Shown: positions 50,196 to 59,330, counted from the stretch's first letter. The stretch is DNA of 64,000 bases from Roseibium sp. MMSF_3544 (GCF_030732845.1 NZ_JASHKA010000027.1:1-64000), one strand, 5' to 3'. Program-made: numbers and translations. The notes: generated by a model not told the origin, from the sequence alone.

Positions 50196-50795
50196 TTACT
50201 TTACTTTTTTGACGCCTTCCAGGATCAGCGTCGTTGCGACGTTGGCGTAGTCCTCGCGGGAAACCGGACCGCCTTCCTTGAACCACATATAGACCCAGTT
50301 CATCATGCCGAAGAGCGACATCGTCACCGGCATCAGCAAGGGGCGATCGGGGTTTGCGAGCTGCGGGTGGATGTCCTTCAGCGCGTTGGAGAAGTGACGC
50401 ACGATCCGGCGTTCGATGGCCACGATCTCAGCCTTCTGTTCGTCGGAAAGCGCCGGGCCCGCATTGAGCTGGACCTTGTGCTGATCGTCGGCGCCGCGAT
50501 AGTTGTCCAGTACGGTCATCACCAGCTTGTGCAGTCTTTTTTCGGCGGGCAGGGACGGGTCGTCCGCCGTTTCCAGAGCTTCGTCGAGACTGTCCAGATG
50601 CGAGCGGATGATCGCAAAGATCAGCACACCCTTCGACGGGTAGTAGTGATAGAGCAACGACTTGGAGACACCTGCTTCCTGGGCAATCTGCGACATGGAC
50701 GCCTTTTCCATGCCCTGGGTCGCAAACACATTGGCTGCCGTCAGAAGCAGGCCATGCTGTTTTTCTTCAAAATCACTGGCGCGCGTTCTCGCCAT
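50196..50795 (-). CDS. paaR: TetR-family regulator, probable PaaR
   Basis: A 199-residue TetR protein. The N-terminal HTH reads LLTAANVFATQGMEKASMSQIAQEAGVSKSLLYHYYPSKGVLIFAII; the C-terminal ligand domain is helical. It neighbours paaK, and PaaR-type palindromes (ACCGnnCGGTCGGT) lie before both paa blocks, so assignment as PaaR, a repressor released by phenylacetyl-CoA, is reasonable but indirect. It is separated from paaK by a 307-bp gap with a hairpin, so it probably has its own promoter. Confidence 0.82.
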   Translation of the reverse strand: MARTRASDFEEKQHGLLLTAANVFATQGMEKASMSQIAQEAGVSKSLLYHYYPSKGVLIFAIIRSHLDSLDEALETADDPSLPAEKRLHKLVMTVLDNYRGADDQHKVQLNAGPALSDEQKAEIVAIERRIVRHFSNALKDIHPQLANPDRPLLMPVTMSLFGMMNWVYMWFKEGGPVSREDYANVATTLILEGVKKVK

Positions 50796-50872
50796 ACGTC
50801 ATGAACTCCATATTGCGGACCAAAGCTTGCGCCTGGTTACAAATTTCTAGCCTGATCGAATGAAATTGACCA

Positions 50873-50901
50873 GCCGGTCCGACAATTAACGGTGGACCGG
50901 C
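50873..50901 (-). terminator. Hairpin after paaK, possible terminator or half-site pair
   Basis: GCCGGTCC (50873-50880) pairs with GGACCGGC (50894-50901) with a 13-nt loop, in the 307-bp spacer between paaK and the TetR gene. It could end the paaG-paaI-paaK transcript; the arms also resemble the core of the PaaR-like operators, so a regulatory role cannot be excluded. The rest of the spacer shows nothing I can identify. Confidence 0.45.
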
Positions 50902-51102
50902 CAGATCGCTGATTTCGTTTGGATCTTCTATTCCATGAGTTGTCAGACCTTCATTCTCTCAAGTGCTTTCCCGGCCAAACGCAGCGCATGCCGGGGTCTG
51001 CATTTTGAAAAGAGGTCTTTCCTCCCGCCCGGGTTCCGGATCCGTGCCTTGCTTCGTCCGCGACAGCGTGGGTGGTTTCTTTCCGTTTCGGGATCTTCGG
51101 AC

Positions 51103-52413
51103 CTATTCCTTCGGGCGGTTGTCGACGACACGCTTGGCCTTGCCTTGCGAGCGGTCGATGCTGTCTGGCTCATGGATTTCGACCTTTGAGGATATGCCGA
51201 TGGTCGACTTGATGTGATGGGCGAGTTCCTTCGCCGAGGCTGCGCGTGCTTCAGTGCTGCTTGCGTCTGCCATTGCCTCGGCATGCACGATCATCGCGTC
51301 CATGCGTCCGGCGCGGGTCAGCTCGATCTGGAAGTGGGCGCTCAGGCCGGCGCATTTGAGGATTTGTTCCTCGATCTGGGTGGGGAAGACGTTGACACCG
51401 CGCAGGATGATCATGTCGTCGCTGCGTCCCGTGATTTTTTCGATCCTGCGCATGGAGCGGGCTGTGCCGGGCAGGATGCGGGTGAGATCCCGGGTCCGAT
51501 AGCGGACCATCGGCAGGCCTTCCTTCCTCAGTGTCGTGAAGACAAGCTCGCCCATCTCGCCGTCGGGAAGCACTTCTTCGGTCACCGGATCGATGATTTC
51601 CGGATAGAAATGATCTTCCCAGACATGCAGACCGTCTTTGGTCTCAACGCATTCCTGGGCGACGCCGGGCCCCATGATTTCCGACAGACCGTAGATGTCG
51701 ACGGCATGCATGTCGAAGGCGTCCTGGATTTCCTCGCGCATGGCATTGGTCCAGGGCTCTGCGCCAAAGATCCCGACCTTGAGCGAACTTTCGCGCGGGT
51801 CTAGGCCGCGGCGGCGGTATTCATCCAGGATCGACAGCATGTAGGACGGGGTGACCATGATGACATCGGGACGGAAGTCCTCGATCAGGGTCACCTGGCG
51901 TTCAGTCATGCCGCCGGAAATGGGCACCACGGTGCAGCCGAGCCGTTCCGCGCCATAGTGGGCGCCAAGACCGCCTGTGAAGAGGCCATAGCCATAAGCG
52001 TTGTGCAGAATGTTGCCCTTGCGGCCACCGGCGGCGCGGATCGAACGCGCGATCAGATCAGCCCAGTTGGAAATATCGTTTGCCGTATAACCAACAACCG
52101 TCGGCTTTCCGGTGGTGCCGGAGGACCCATGTATGCGGACGAGATCTTCCCTCGGAGTTGCAAACATGCCGAAGGGATAGGTGTCACGCAGGTCCTGCTT
52201 CACCGTGAACGGAAACTTCGCAAGGTCGGCCAGGGATTTGAAATCGCCAGGATGCGCGCCGTGTTCGTCAAAGCGTTTTTTGAAGAAAGGCGAGTTTTCG
52301 TAGGCATGGCCGAGGGTCCAGGCAAGACGGTTTTGCTGGAGCTCAGAAATCTCGTCGCGGGATGCGGTTTCGATCGGGTCGAGAATCCCGCGGTCAGGCG
52401 TGAGGTCAATCAT
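51103..52413 (-). CDS. paaK: Phenylacetate-CoA ligase
   Basis: A 436-residue ANL-superfamily ligase that converts phenylacetate, ATP and CoA into phenylacetyl-CoA, the entry step. The P-loop is HGSSGTTGKPTVVGYT near residue 95; GIFGAEPWTNAMREEI and YGLSEIMGPGVAQEC follow, then VRYRTRDLTRI and GRSDDMIILRGVNVFP in the hinge region. The C-terminal catalytic Lys is in QGKAKRVVDNRPKE. Cotranscribed with paaI and paaG. Confidence 0.96.
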   Translation of the reverse strand: MIDLTPDRGILDPIETASRDEISELQQNRLAWTLGHAYENSPFFKKRFDEHGAHPGDFKSLADLAKFPFTVKQDLRDTYPFGMFATPREDLVRIHGSSGTTGKPTVVGYTANDISNWADLIARSIRAAGGRKGNILHNAYGYGLFTGGLGAHYGAERLGCTVVPISGGMTERQVTLIEDFRPDVIMVTPSYMLSILDEYRRRGLDPRESSLKVGIFGAEPWTNAMREEIQDAFDMHAVDIYGLSEIMGPGVAQECVETKDGLHVWEDHFYPEIIDPVTEEVLPDGEMGELVFTTLRKEGLPMVRYRTRDLTRILPGTARSMRRIEKITGRSDDMIILRGVNVFPTQIEEQILKCAGLSAHFQIELTRAGRMDAMIVHAEAMADASSTEARAASAKELAHHIKSTIGISSKVEIHEPDSIDRSQGKAKRVVDNRPKE

Positions 52414-52451
52414 TCAAGCTTCTCCCAGTGCGCAGGTCGCGCCGTTTCGGT

Positions 52452-52895
52452 TCATTCGGGCAAAAAGGTGCGGTTGATGGTGCGGGAATGGCCACGGAAC
52501 TCGGCAATCACGGTTCCGTCCTCTCGCGTCAGACTGATGTCATAGATGCCGGAGCGTCCCTGTCTCGAGAGCTCTCGAGCAGTTGCCGTCAAAACATCGC
52601 CGAGGGAGCCGGGGGCGATATAGGTGATCGAACAATGCTGGGCGACGGTCACCTGGTTGTAGGTGTTGCAGGCAAAGGCAAAAGCGCTGTCCGCCAGGGC
52701 GAACAAATAGCCGCCGTGCATGTTGCCGTGACCGTTGGTCATGATGTCAGTGACTGTCATGCGGATAACGGCTTCGCCCGGCGCAACACGGATGAGGTCC
52801 ATGCCGAGCGCCTGTGAGGCGTTGTCATCGTCCCACATGATTTTGGCGCAAGCCTCGGCAAGCTCCTGCGGGTTCATTTCGGAAGCAGCTTTCAT
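52452..52895 (-). CDS. paaI: PaaI-type acyl-CoA thioesterase
   Basis: A 147-residue hot-dog thioesterase. GHGNMHGGYLFALADSAFAFACNTYNQVTVAQHCSITYIAPGSLGDVLTATARELSRQGRSGIYDI is the PaaI core; the catalytic Asp is in LADSAFA. PaaI frees CoA from dead-end ring-hydroxylated phenylacetyl-CoA esters. The ATG at 52895 comes one base after the paaG stop, with AAGGGC upstream; the in-frame extension back to 53003 lies inside paaG and is rejected. Confidence 0.94.
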   Translation of the reverse strand: MKAASEMNPQELAEACAKIMWDDDNASQALGMDLIRVAPGEAVIRMTVTDIMTNGHGNMHGGYLFALADSAFAFACNTYNQVTVAQHCSITYIAPGSLGDVLTATARELSRQGRSGIYDISLTREDGTVIAEFRGHSRTINRTFLPE

Positions 52896-52896
52896 A

Positions 52897-53691
52897 TCAT
52901 TTGCCCTTGAAGACGGCGGGACGCTTTTCAAGGAAGGCCGTGACGCCCTCGGCATAGTCGTCCGTAAATCCCGCCGCCCTCTGGCAGTCACGTTCCATGT
53001 CAAGATGAGTGTCCAGATCCTGTGTTCCAGCGGCCTGGATCAGCCGCTTGGTCAGGCCGAGGCCGACAGTCGGGCCGAGTGCCAACTTGTCGGCAATCGC
53101 CAAGGCGGCATCCAAGAGTGCGTCATCATCGACTGCTTTCCAGATCAGACCCCAGCTTTCGGCCTGTTCTGCCATCACGGGCTCGGCGAGAAGGGCGAGC
53201 GCCTTGGCGCGCGGTTCGCCGAGAATGCGGGTGAGAGACCAGCTGCCGCCGGCATCGGGGATCAGGCCGATCTTGGAAAAGGCCTGTATGAACTTTGCCG
53301 ACCGGGCTGCCAGAACGATGTCGCAAGCAAAGGCTATGTTGGCACCGGCGCCGGCGGCAACGCCGTTGACCGCGCAGACGACCGGTTTTTCGAGTTCGCG
53401 GATCAAGCGCAGCGTCGGGTTGTAAAACGTGTCGAGGGTGTGTCCGAGGTCGGGTTTCTCATCACTCTTGCGTGGATCGCGGTCGCCGAGATCCTGGCCC
53501 GCGCAAAAGCCGCGACCGGCTCCGGTCAACAGGACTGTACGCACGTCGGCTTCGTTGTGAGCGCGCTCGATACCGGTGCGAAGGGCAAGGTGCATTTCCT
53601 CGTTAAAGGCGTTCAGTTTGTCCGGCCGATTGAGCGTCAGCTTCAAAACGCCATTTTCCAGGCTTGATATAACGCTTTGATTTTCCGTCAT
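52897..53691 (-). CDS. paaG: 1,2-epoxyphenylacetyl-CoA isomerase PaaG
   Basis: A 264-residue crotonase-fold isomerase that converts the ring epoxide to oxepin-CoA. GRGFCAGQDLGDR, VNGVAAGAGANIAFACDIVLAA and the catalytic Asp in IGLIPDAGGSW (where hydratases have Glu) fit PaaG. Start: the ATG at 53691 follows GGGAGGTG. It heads the operon paaG-paaI-paaK and diverges from paaN across 122 bp with the PaaR-like operator. Confidence 0.94.
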   Translation of the reverse strand: MTENQSVISSLENGVLKLTLNRPDKLNAFNEEMHLALRTGIERAHNEADVRTVLLTGAGRGFCAGQDLGDRDPRKSDEKPDLGHTLDTFYNPTLRLIRELEKPVVCAVNGVAAGAGANIAFACDIVLAARSAKFIQAFSKIGLIPDAGGSWSLTRILGEPRAKALALLAEPVMAEQAESWGLIWKAVDDDALLDAALAIADKLALGPTVGLGLTKRLIQAAGTQDLDTHLDMERDCQRAAGFTDDYAEGVTAFLEKRPAVFKGK

Positions 53692-53747
53692 TTTCACCTC
53701 CCTGACGCCATTTTCTTCATGGGTCCCTAAAACAAATTGTTGCATAA

Positions 53748-53761
53748 ACCGTCCGGTCGGT
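53748..53761. promoter_or_regulatory. PaaR-like (TetR) operator between paaG and paaN
   Basis: ACCGTCCGGTCGGT is a 12/14 palindrome, nearly the same as 5921-5934. It lies in the divergent paaG-paaN promoter, inside the spacer of a rightward TTGCAT-N17-AATTAT promoter-like pair (53740-53768), where a repressor would block transcription. Confidence 0.72.
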
Positions 53762-53813
53762 CAATTATAAGTCTTGCGACGACGACCACGCCATGAAGTT
53801 TTGAGGAGGACTC

Positions 53814-55463
53814 ATGTCGCAGCTTTTCGATCAGAATCGTGCCCTGCTGGAGGGCGCGCTGCAAGCGATGAAAACGCGCGAATTCTGGACGCCGTTTCCG
53901 GAAGTTCCCTCCGGCAGGATTTACGGCGAGACAGCGCGTGAAGACGGCGAGAAAGCGTTTGCGGCGCTGGTCGGCAAACCGTTCGATATTCCAGGTCATC
54001 CTGAGGAAAAACGTCTCGGCCAGGAGGTGTCGCCCTGGGGCATGGATCTCGATCTGACCTATCCCGCTGCCTCAAGGGAAACACTGATTTCCACTTCCAA
54101 GGCAGCCCTTGAAGACTGGTCGAATGCAAGCGTTGAGGCACGCGTCGGCGTTCTCCTGGAGACGCTCGTTCGTCTCAACAAGATGAGTTTTCTGATTGGG
54201 CATGCGACGGTCCACACGACGGGCCAGGCCTTCCCAATGGCGTTTCAGGCCGGAGGACCGCACGCTCAGGACCGGGGCCTTGAAGCTGTTGCTGCTGCCT
54301 ATGCGGAAATGACGGCGACCGCCGACAAGGCCGTTTGGGAAAAACCGCAGGGCAGGAACACGCCCATCGTTCTGGAAAAACACTGGCGGATCGTCCCGCG
54401 CGGCATTTCTCTCACGATTGGCTGCAATACGTTTCCCGGTTGGAACGGCTATCCGGGCCTTTTTGCAAGCCTTGCCACCGGCAACACGGCGATCGTGAAA
54501 CCGCATCCGATGGCCATTTTGCCGCTCGCAATCACGGTCAAAGTCCTGCGCGAAGTATTGGCGGAAGAAGGGTTGCCGGTGGATGCTGTCCTGCTTGCGG
54601 TCGATGAGCCGGACGCGCCCGTCACCAAAGATCTGGTTGCCGCGCCGGATGTGAAACTCATCGACTACACCGGATCGTCCGCATTCGGTGACTGGATCCG
54701 GAAAAACGCAGGTGACGCGCTGGTCTTCACCGAGGAGACAGGCGTCAATTCCGTGGTGATCACCGGCACGGATGATTTTGGCGGCATGTGTGACAACCTT
54801 GCCTTTTCGCTGGCGCTCTATTCCGGCCAGATGTGTACATCACCGCAAAACATCTATGTGCCGGAAAGCGGCATTGAAACCGACCAAGGTCCCAAAACCT
54901 TTGATGAGGTCTTCACCGGGATCGCAGCGGCAATCGACAGGCTGCTTGCAGATCCCAAACAGGCTTCCGGCGTCTGCGGAACCATCGTCAATCCGGCAAG
55001 CCTGGATCGGCTGGAGCGCGCGCGCGCTGCGGGCCGGGTCCTGCGCGAAAGCGGCAAGACCGGCACTGGCCGGTCTGCGACCCCGTTGATCGTCGCGGTC
55101 AGCCGGGATGACACGCTTCATCGTGACGAGTGTTTCGGACCGGTTGTCTTTGCCGTTGCAAGCAAATCCGCTGGTGACGCGATTGATCAGGCCGCGTCTC
55201 TTGCCCGGGAGAAAGGGGCAATCACGGCCGCGCTCTACGCGAGCGAACAGGATCTGATCGACCGGGCCGCCAGGGCCTTCGCCCATGCCGGTGTCAACCT
55301 GTCGGTCAATCTCACCGGCAACATCTTCGTCAACCAATCGGCGGCCTTTTCCGATTTCCACGTCACCGGTGCGAACCCGGCTGGAAACGCAAGCCTGACC
55401 GACACTGCTTTTGTCGCGCCACGGTTCCGGCGCGTCATGATCCGCTGGCCGAAATCCGCCTGA
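53814..55463 (+). CDS. paaN: PaaN-type aldehyde dehydrogenase
   Basis: A 549-residue member of the phenylacetate-linked PaaN dehydrogenases, without the MaoC domain of PaaZ. GCNTFPGWNGYPGLF (cofactor region), YTGSSAFGDWI, the base at E307/E308 in VFTEETGVNS and nucleophile C341 in SGQMCTSPQN are intact. Its substrate may be the open-chain semialdehyde or phenylacetaldehyde; the presence of PaaZ makes the exact step uncertain. A GGAGGA ribosome site precedes the ATG. First gene of the rightward block. Confidence 0.9.
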   Translation: MSQLFDQNRALLEGALQAMKTREFWTPFPEVPSGRIYGETAREDGEKAFAALVGKPFDIPGHPEEKRLGQEVSPWGMDLDLTYPAASRETLISTSKAALEDWSNASVEARVGVLLETLVRLNKMSFLIGHATVHTTGQAFPMAFQAGGPHAQDRGLEAVAAAYAEMTATADKAVWEKPQGRNTPIVLEKHWRIVPRGISLTIGCNTFPGWNGYPGLFASLATGNTAIVKPHPMAILPLAITVKVLREVLAEEGLPVDAVLLAVDEPDAPVTKDLVAAPDVKLIDYTGSSAFGDWIRKNAGDALVFTEETGVNSVVITGTDDFGGMCDNLAFSLALYSGQMCTSPQNIYVPESGIETDQGPKTFDEVFTGIAAAIDRLLADPKQASGVCGTIVNPASLDRLERARAAGRVLRESGKTGTGRSATPLIVAVSRDDTLHRDECFGPVVFAVASKSAGDAIDQAASLAREKGAITAALYASEQDLIDRAARAFAHAGVNLSVNLTGNIFVNQSAAFSDFHVTGANPAGNASLTDTAFVAPRFRRVMIRWPKSA

Positions 55464-55504
55464 AACCGGCGAAAGGCCAATCTGGAAACCCCTGGGAGGA
55501 CCCC

Positions 55505-56644
55505 ATGAAATTCACGATGACTGCTATCGCCACCCTGTTGGCACTTGGACTCACGTCTGCTGCTCAGGCCGACATCAAACTCGGTGCCAGCCTGTCCGCC
55601 TCTGGCGGTGCCGCTTTCCTTGGCGATCCGGAAGCCAAGACGCTCGAAATGCTTGTAGAGGAAGTCAACGCCGCCGGCGGTATCAACGGAGAGAAGATCG
55701 AGCTGATCCTCTATGACGACGGCGGCGATCCGAACAAGGCCCGCACCTTTGCCACCCGCCTGGTTGAAGATGACGAGGTCGTCGCCATCATTGGCGGATC
55801 GACCACCGGAACCACCATGTCGATCCTCCCTGTTGCCGAGGACGAGGGCATTCCGTTCATCTCTCTGGCCGGTGCGATCCAGATTATCGATCCGGTGCGC
55901 CCGTATGTGTTCAAGACACCGCATACCGACCGCATGGCCTGCGAGAAAATCTTCACCGACATGCAGAAAAACGGCATCACGACGATCGGCATGATCTCGG
56001 GCACCGACGGCTTCGGCGCGTCCATGGAGGCCCAGTGCAAGGATGTTGCCGGCACATACGAGATCACGATTGCCGCGCAGGAGACCTATGCACCGCAGGA
56101 CGCGGACATGACCCCTCAGCTGACCAAGATCAAGTCCACCGAGGGCGTCCAGGCGATCCTCAACCCGGGCTTTGGCCAGGGTCCGGCCATCGTGACGCGG
56201 AACTATGCGCAGCTCGGAATCGATCTGCCGCTCTATCAGAGCCATGGTGTTGCTTCCGACGGTTTCATCGAGCTGGCAGGTGCGGATGCTGCTGAAGGTG
56301 TGCGCCTTCCGGGCACAGCGCTTCTGATTGCCGACATCATCGAAGATGGTGACCCGCAGAAGGAGGTCGTTGCTGCCTACAAGGCTGCTTACGAAGAAAA
56401 ATACGGTGAAGCTGTCTCCACCTTTGGCGGCTACGCACATGACGCCTTCCGCCTGATGACCGATGCGATTGCCCGCGCCGGGAGCGACGATCCGAGCGCC
56501 ATCCGTGATGCGCTGGAAGCAACCGATGGCCTGGTCGGCACCACCGGCATTTACAGCTTCAGTGCCGACGATCACCTTGGTCTTGATCTCAGCGCTTTCC
56601 GCATGCTGGAAATTCGCGACGGCAAGTGGACCTCGATTGACTGA
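55505..56644 (+). CDS. Branched-chain-type ABC substrate-binding protein
   Basis: A 379-residue periplasmic binding protein of the LivK/PBP1 type 1 class with a signal peptide (ending AAQA). IKLGASLSASGGAAFLGDPEAKTLEMLVEEVNAAGGINGEKIELILYDDGGDPNKARTFATRLVEDDEVVAIIGGSTTGTTM is the standard N-lobe. Proteins of this class bind amino acids but also aromatic acids. Being between paaN and the beta-oxidation gene, the natural ligand here is probably phenylacetate or a related aromatic acid, not leucine. A hairpin follows the gene. Confidence 0.92.
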   Translation: MKFTMTAIATLLALGLTSAAQADIKLGASLSASGGAAFLGDPEAKTLEMLVEEVNAAGGINGEKIELILYDDGGDPNKARTFATRLVEDDEVVAIIGGSTTGTTMSILPVAEDEGIPFISLAGAIQIIDPVRPYVFKTPHTDRMACEKIFTDMQKNGITTIGMISGTDGFGASMEAQCKDVAGTYEITIAAQETYAPQDADMTPQLTKIKSTEGVQAILNPGFGQGPAIVTRNYAQLGIDLPLYQSHGVASDGFIELAGADAAEGVRLPGTALLIADIIEDGDPQKEVVAAYKAAYEEKYGEAVSTFGGYAHDAFRLMTDAIARAGSDDPSAIRDALEATDGLVGTTGIYSFSADDHLGLDLSAFRMLEIRDGKWTSID

Positions 56645-56656
56645 TTGATTGACCTT

Positions 56657-56680
56657 CGGCCGGGAGGGGTCTCCCGGCCG
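56657..56680 (+). other. Hairpin after the binding-protein gene
   Basis: CGGCCGGGAG/CTCCCGGCCG with loop GGGT, a perfect 10-bp stem in the 68-bp gap before the permease gene. No U-run follows, so it more likely raises the stability of the binding-protein message than ends transcription. Confidence 0.65.
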
Positions 56681-56712
56681 CTTTCCCCGAACGCGTAAAG
56701 GAAACGTCGTCC

Positions 56713-57585
56713 ATGGACGCCCTTATGCAATTTATCTATTCCGGCCTGACCGTCGGCGCCGTTTATGCGCTGGTCGCGCTTGGCTTCACGATCATCTACA
56801 ACGCTTCCGATGTTGTGAACTTCGCCCAGGGCGAGTTCGTCATGCTCGGCGGCATGATCACGGTGTTTGCCTTCGACGCTGGCCTGCCGCTTCCGCTTGC
56901 CGCGCTGACAGCGATTGTTGCAACGGCTGCCATCGGCGTCGCACTCAACAAGTTTGCGATCGAGCCCGCCAGGGGCGCGCCGGTTGTCTCGTTGATTATC
57001 ATCACCATCGGAGCTTCGATCCTGATCCGGGGTGCGTCCCAGGTTATCTTTGACAAGCAGCTCCACCGCCTGCCGGCGTTTTCCGGTGACGACCCAATCC
57101 ACTTGCTGGGAGCGACACTTCTGCCGCAGAGCCTGTGGGTGATTTGCGGTGCTTTTGCCATCTTTATCGGTCTGTGGCTGTTCTTCACGCGCACGCTGCT
57201 CGGCAAGGCCGTTTTGGCCACTGCCAACAATCGCCTGGCCGCGCAGCTCGTCGGGATCAACACAGGCTTTGTGATGACGCTGTCATTTGCGCTCTCGGCT
57301 GCCATTGGCGCCCTGGCCGGTGTTCTGGTCACGCCGATTACGCTGGTGAGTTACGATGTCGGTGTCGGCCTGGCGCTGAAAGGTTTTGCCGCCGCGATGC
57401 TGGGCGGTATGGGAAATCCGAAAGGCGCACTTGTCGGCGGGCTCCTGCTCGGTCTCTTTGAGGCGCTGACCGCCGGATACATCTCCTCGCAGTACAAGGA
57501 AGCCGTTGCCTTTGTTGTGATCCTGGCTGTGCTCTTCGTGATGCCCCAGGGGCTCTTCGGCGAAAAGAAAACGGAGAGGGTCTGA
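56713..57585 (+). CDS. Branched-chain-type ABC permease (LivH type)
   Basis: A 290-residue permease with about eight membrane helices. FIYSGLTVGAVYALVALGFTIIYNASDVVNFAQGEFVMLGGM is the LivH start; the ATPase-contact loop is LGKAVLATANNRLAAQLVGINTGFVMTLSFALSAAIGALAGVL, and GGMGNPKGALVGGLLLGLFEAL the late signature. It forms the channel with the LivM-type permease encoded 3 bp downstream. Confidence 0.93.
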   Translation: MDALMQFIYSGLTVGAVYALVALGFTIIYNASDVVNFAQGEFVMLGGMITVFAFDAGLPLPLAALTAIVATAAIGVALNKFAIEPARGAPVVSLIIITIGASILIRGASQVIFDKQLHRLPAFSGDDPIHLLGATLLPQSLWVICGAFAIFIGLWLFFTRTLLGKAVLATANNRLAAQLVGINTGFVMTLSFALSAAIGALAGVLVTPITLVSYDVGVGLALKGFAAAMLGGMGNPKGALVGGLLLGLFEALTAGYISSQYKEAVAFVVILAVLFVMPQGLFGEKKTERV

Positions 57586-57588
57586 TCC

Positions 57589-58545
57589 ATGACTGGCAAA
57601 AGCAAATGGATCCAGCTTGCGGTCCTCGCGATCATCATGCTGGTTCTGCCGTTCTTCTTTCCGTCCGGATACTATTACCGCGTCGGTGCGCTGATTTTCG
57701 TGAACGCGCTCTCGGTCGTCGGTCTGGTCATCCTGATCGGGTATGCCGGCCAGATCAGTCTCGGTCACGCGGGTTTTGCCGGGATCGGCGCCTATTCCTG
57801 TGCGTTGGCACCGGTCCATCTCGGGCTGCATCCGGCACTCGCTGTTCTTCTCGGTGCTGGAATCTCAGGTGTCCTCGCGCTTTTGATCGGTCGCCCGATC
57901 CTGCGCCTGAAGGGCTATTATCTCGCGGTCGCAACCCTTGGCTTCGGCATTCTGGTGTCGATGATCCTCTCCAACGAACGGGGGCTGACCGGTGGACCGG
58001 ACGGGATTTCCGTACCGGGGCTTGGCCTGCGTCCGCTCCTGCGCGACATGGGGCTGCGCCTTTCCGGTGGCGAGTTCTGGTACATCGTCAATGCGGTGGT
58101 GCTGCTCGTTTCCATCTGGATCGCGCTCAATCTCTATCAAAGCGCCACGGGCCGCGCGATGCGGGCACTTCACGGGTCCGAAACCGCTGCAAAGACCGTC
58201 GGTATCGATGTCGCCAGGTTCAAGCTGCAGGCCTTTGTGCTGTCCGCCGTTTATGCCTCCGTGGCCGGGTCGCTGCTTGCGCTCCAAAACGGCTTCATCA
58301 CACCTGACGTGGCCGGCTTCATGCATTCGGTCGAGATGGTGACCATGGCTGTTCTCGGTGGTGTCGGGTCCGTGCTCGGAGCCACCTTCGGCGCGGCGAT
58401 CCTGACGCTGCTGCCCCAGATTCTCACCGTCTTTGCCGACTATGAGCAGCTTGTGCTCGGCTTTGTGATGATCCTCGTGATGATTTTCTTGCCGCTTGGG
58501 CTACTGCCGTCGATTGCCGCTCGGGTGCGGTGGAGGGGTGTGTGA
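57589..58545 (+). CDS. Branched-chain-type ABC permease (LivM type)
   Basis: A 318-residue permease with about ten helices. VGLVILIGYAGQISLGHAGFAGIGAYSCA and YLAVATLGFGILVSMIL are LivM marks; ATGRAMRALHGSETAAKTVGIDVARFKLQAFVLSAVYASVAGSLLA is the coupling loop. Its TGA shares a base with the ATG of the following ATPase gene. Confidence 0.93.
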   Translation: MTGKSKWIQLAVLAIIMLVLPFFFPSGYYYRVGALIFVNALSVVGLVILIGYAGQISLGHAGFAGIGAYSCALAPVHLGLHPALAVLLGAGISGVLALLIGRPILRLKGYYLAVATLGFGILVSMILSNERGLTGGPDGISVPGLGLRPLLRDMGLRLSGGEFWYIVNAVVLLVSIWIALNLYQSATGRAMRALHGSETAAKTVGIDVARFKLQAFVLSAVYASVAGSLLALQNGFITPDVAGFMHSVEMVTMAVLGGVGSVLGATFGAAILTLLPQILTVFADYEQLVLGFVMILVMIFLPLGLLPSIAARVRWRGV

Positions 58546-59330
58546 TGACCATTCTCGAAGTCAAAGGTCTCGGCATCAGTTTTGGCGGTCTGCGTGCGGT
58601 CAACGATGTCAGCTTTTCGGTCAAGCCGGGGGAAATCGTCTCGGTGATCGGACCGAACGGCGCCGGTAAGACAACACTCTTCAACATGATCTCCGGTGTC
58701 TATCTGCCGAGTGACGGTGAGGCGAAGCTGGACGGCGAAGACGTGACTGCGCAGGCACCGCATCTACTAGCCGCAAAGGGCCTGACCCGCACATTTCAGA
58801 ACCTTCAGATCTTTCAGGAGATGACGGTTCTGGAGAACGTTGTCGCCGGGTTTCACCTGAGCGAGCGGCCGTCGATCTGGGCCGATCTCTTTTCACTTCC
58901 TTCCGCACGCCGCCGGTCGGCTGAGGTCCGGGACAAGGCTTTTGCATTTCTGGAAAAGGTCCGGCTGACCAATGCTGCCGAGGAGGAAGCGGGCAACCTG
59001 TCCTACGGAGCCCTGAAGCGTCTAGAAATCGCGCGCGCTCTGGCGGTTGGACCGCGCGTGCTTCTGCTCGACGAACCGGCTGCCGGGTGCAACGCGGTTG
59101 AAACTGAAGAAATTGACGATCTGATCGCCACTCTCGCCCAGTCCGGTATCGCCATTCTTCTGGTGGAGCACGACATGAAAATGGTGATGCGGATCTCGAA
59201 CCACATCGTTGTTCTCGACCACGGCGAGAAAATTGCCGAAGGAACGCCGGAGGCGGTTTCGAAAAATCCTGATGTCATTGCCGCCTATCTCGGCACGGAG
59301 GAAGAGGAGCCTGCTCATGCTCTCGGTTGA
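58545..59330 (+). CDS. Branched-chain-type ABC ATPase (LivG type)
   Basis: A 261-residue ATPase: Walker A GPNGAGKTTLFNMISG, the LivG-type signature LSYGALKRLEIARAL, Walker B VLLLDEPAAG and switch His in LVEHDMKMV. LGTEEEEPAHALG forms the C-terminal tail typical of LivG. The ATG at 58545 follows GGAGGGG and overlaps the livM-type stop by one base. Confidence 0.94.
   Translation: MTILEVKGLGISFGGLRAVNDVSFSVKPGEIVSVIGPNGAGKTTLFNMISGVYLPSDGEAKLDGEDVTAQAPHLLAAKGLTRTFQNLQIFQEMTVLENVVAGFHLSERPSIWADLFSLPSARRRSAEVRDKAFAFLEKVRLTNAAEEEAGNLSYGALKRLEIARALAVGPRVLLLDEPAAGCNAVETEEIDDLIATLAQSGIAILLVEHDMKMVMRISNHIVVLDHGEKIAEGTPEAVSKNPDVIAAYLGTEEEEPAHALG

Noticed and set aside
50869-50882. Third PaaR-like operator (ACCAGCCGGTCCGA)
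   Set aside because: Only about 10 of 14 positions agree with the palindrome, and the bases form one arm of a hairpin that may be the paaK terminator.
55235-56575. 446-codon minus-strand open frame
   Set aside because: Antisense to the binding-protein gene and the end of paaN, both well supported; sequence is His/Arg-rich without a domain.
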